Positions 13,390 to 13,440 of a stretch of DNA of 13,440 bases are shown in pieces. Position 1 is the stretch's first letter; each line of letters begins with the position of its first letter. Made by a program: the position numbers and the translations under genes. Source of the stretch: an uncultured Verrucomicrobiota bacterium (lineage in GTDB: Bacteria; Verrucomicrobiota; Kiritimatiellia; RFP12; UBA1067); the NCBI GenBank assembly GCA_945613785.1, contig CALZAJ010000023.1, positions 1 to 13,440 of the forward strand. The letters are read 5' to 3'. A model generated the notes under the pieces. It was not told the origin of the DNA and did no database searches. It was given only the letters and a program-made list of their open reading frames with translations.

Positions 13390-13401
13390 AAGTCGTTGGC
13401 A

Positions 13402-13422
13402 GGGCCGACCTTCGGGCGGCCC
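13402..13422 (+). other. GC-rich hairpin with TTCG tetraloop near the window end
   Basis: GGGCCG pairs with CGGCCC around a bulged A and a CC/GG extension closed by TTCG, a very stable RNA loop. No T-tract is visible. It may be the second part of a terminator region or the start of a structured RNA continuing past the right edge; 18 bases remain and do not decide this. Confidence 0.4.
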
Positions 13423-13440
13423 GTGCCGCTTGAACAAGCA

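Noticed and set aside
11766..13391. 541-codon open frame on the - strand opposite argG and the end of ispA
   Set aside because: It mirrors two certain + strand genes in high-GC sequence, is rich in Arg, Leu and His repeats without any family motif, and crosses an intergenic promoter region.

Overview
The window is GC-rich, densely packed bacterial chromosome of housekeeping genes, nearly all on the + strand. The style suggests a member of the PVC group, perhaps Kiritimatiellota or Lentisphaerota. The grounds are a helix-turn-helix/PTS-EIIA fusion, a small lysine-tailed glycogen-binding-domain protein, few Shine-Dalgarno sites and strong extended -10 promoters placed almost on the start codon. 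That placement is an inference from style; no rRNA or other marker gene is present. There is no phage, CRISPR array, insertion sequence or defence island.

Layout: 1-356 is the 3' end of an unrecognised gene with a long acidic tail. 392-3153 holds a membrane-anchored PpiD/SurA-like chaperone, dut (dUTPase) and def (peptide deformylase). 3154-3254 has a tRNA-3'-end-like fragment and a strong hairpin terminator. 3255-3608 (- strand) encodes a small AMPK-type carbohydrate-binding-domain protein, expressed from a promoter that overlaps a divergent + strand promoter. 3749-4740 encodes an FtsB/DivIC-like division protein and an HExxH membrane protein. From 4754 there is a tightly overlapping run: lgt, holA, an HTH-EIIA(Ntr) fusion, a gph-like HAD phosphatase, pyrC, a purine nucleoside phosphorylase and a XerC/D recombinase. 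10794-12057 holds a small two-TM protein and an ispA-like prenyl synthase. 12117-13349 is argG, followed by hairpins up to the window end.

The genes cover separate core jobs: nucleotide metabolism (dut, pyrC, pnp), protein maturation and envelope biogenesis (def, lgt, PpiD-like, FtsB-like, ispA), replication and chromosome resolution (holA, xer), and arginine synthesis (argG). They appear linked by compact packing rather than by one pathway.

Two patterns stand out. First, short degenerate tandem repeats with 7-base periodicity, A/C-rich and G-poor in most copies, sit at gene borders (361-388, 2533-2598, 9015-9049) and also inside genes: one forms an apparent in-frame insertion in ispA, and another lies in an abnormal C-terminal part of pyrC. 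A 23-base block is shared (20/23) by loci about 9 kb apart. Second, three genes have a TATAAT box only 6-8 bases before the ATG, which predicts leaderless mRNAs, whereas argG uses the same promoter type with a normal leader and Shine-Dalgarno site.
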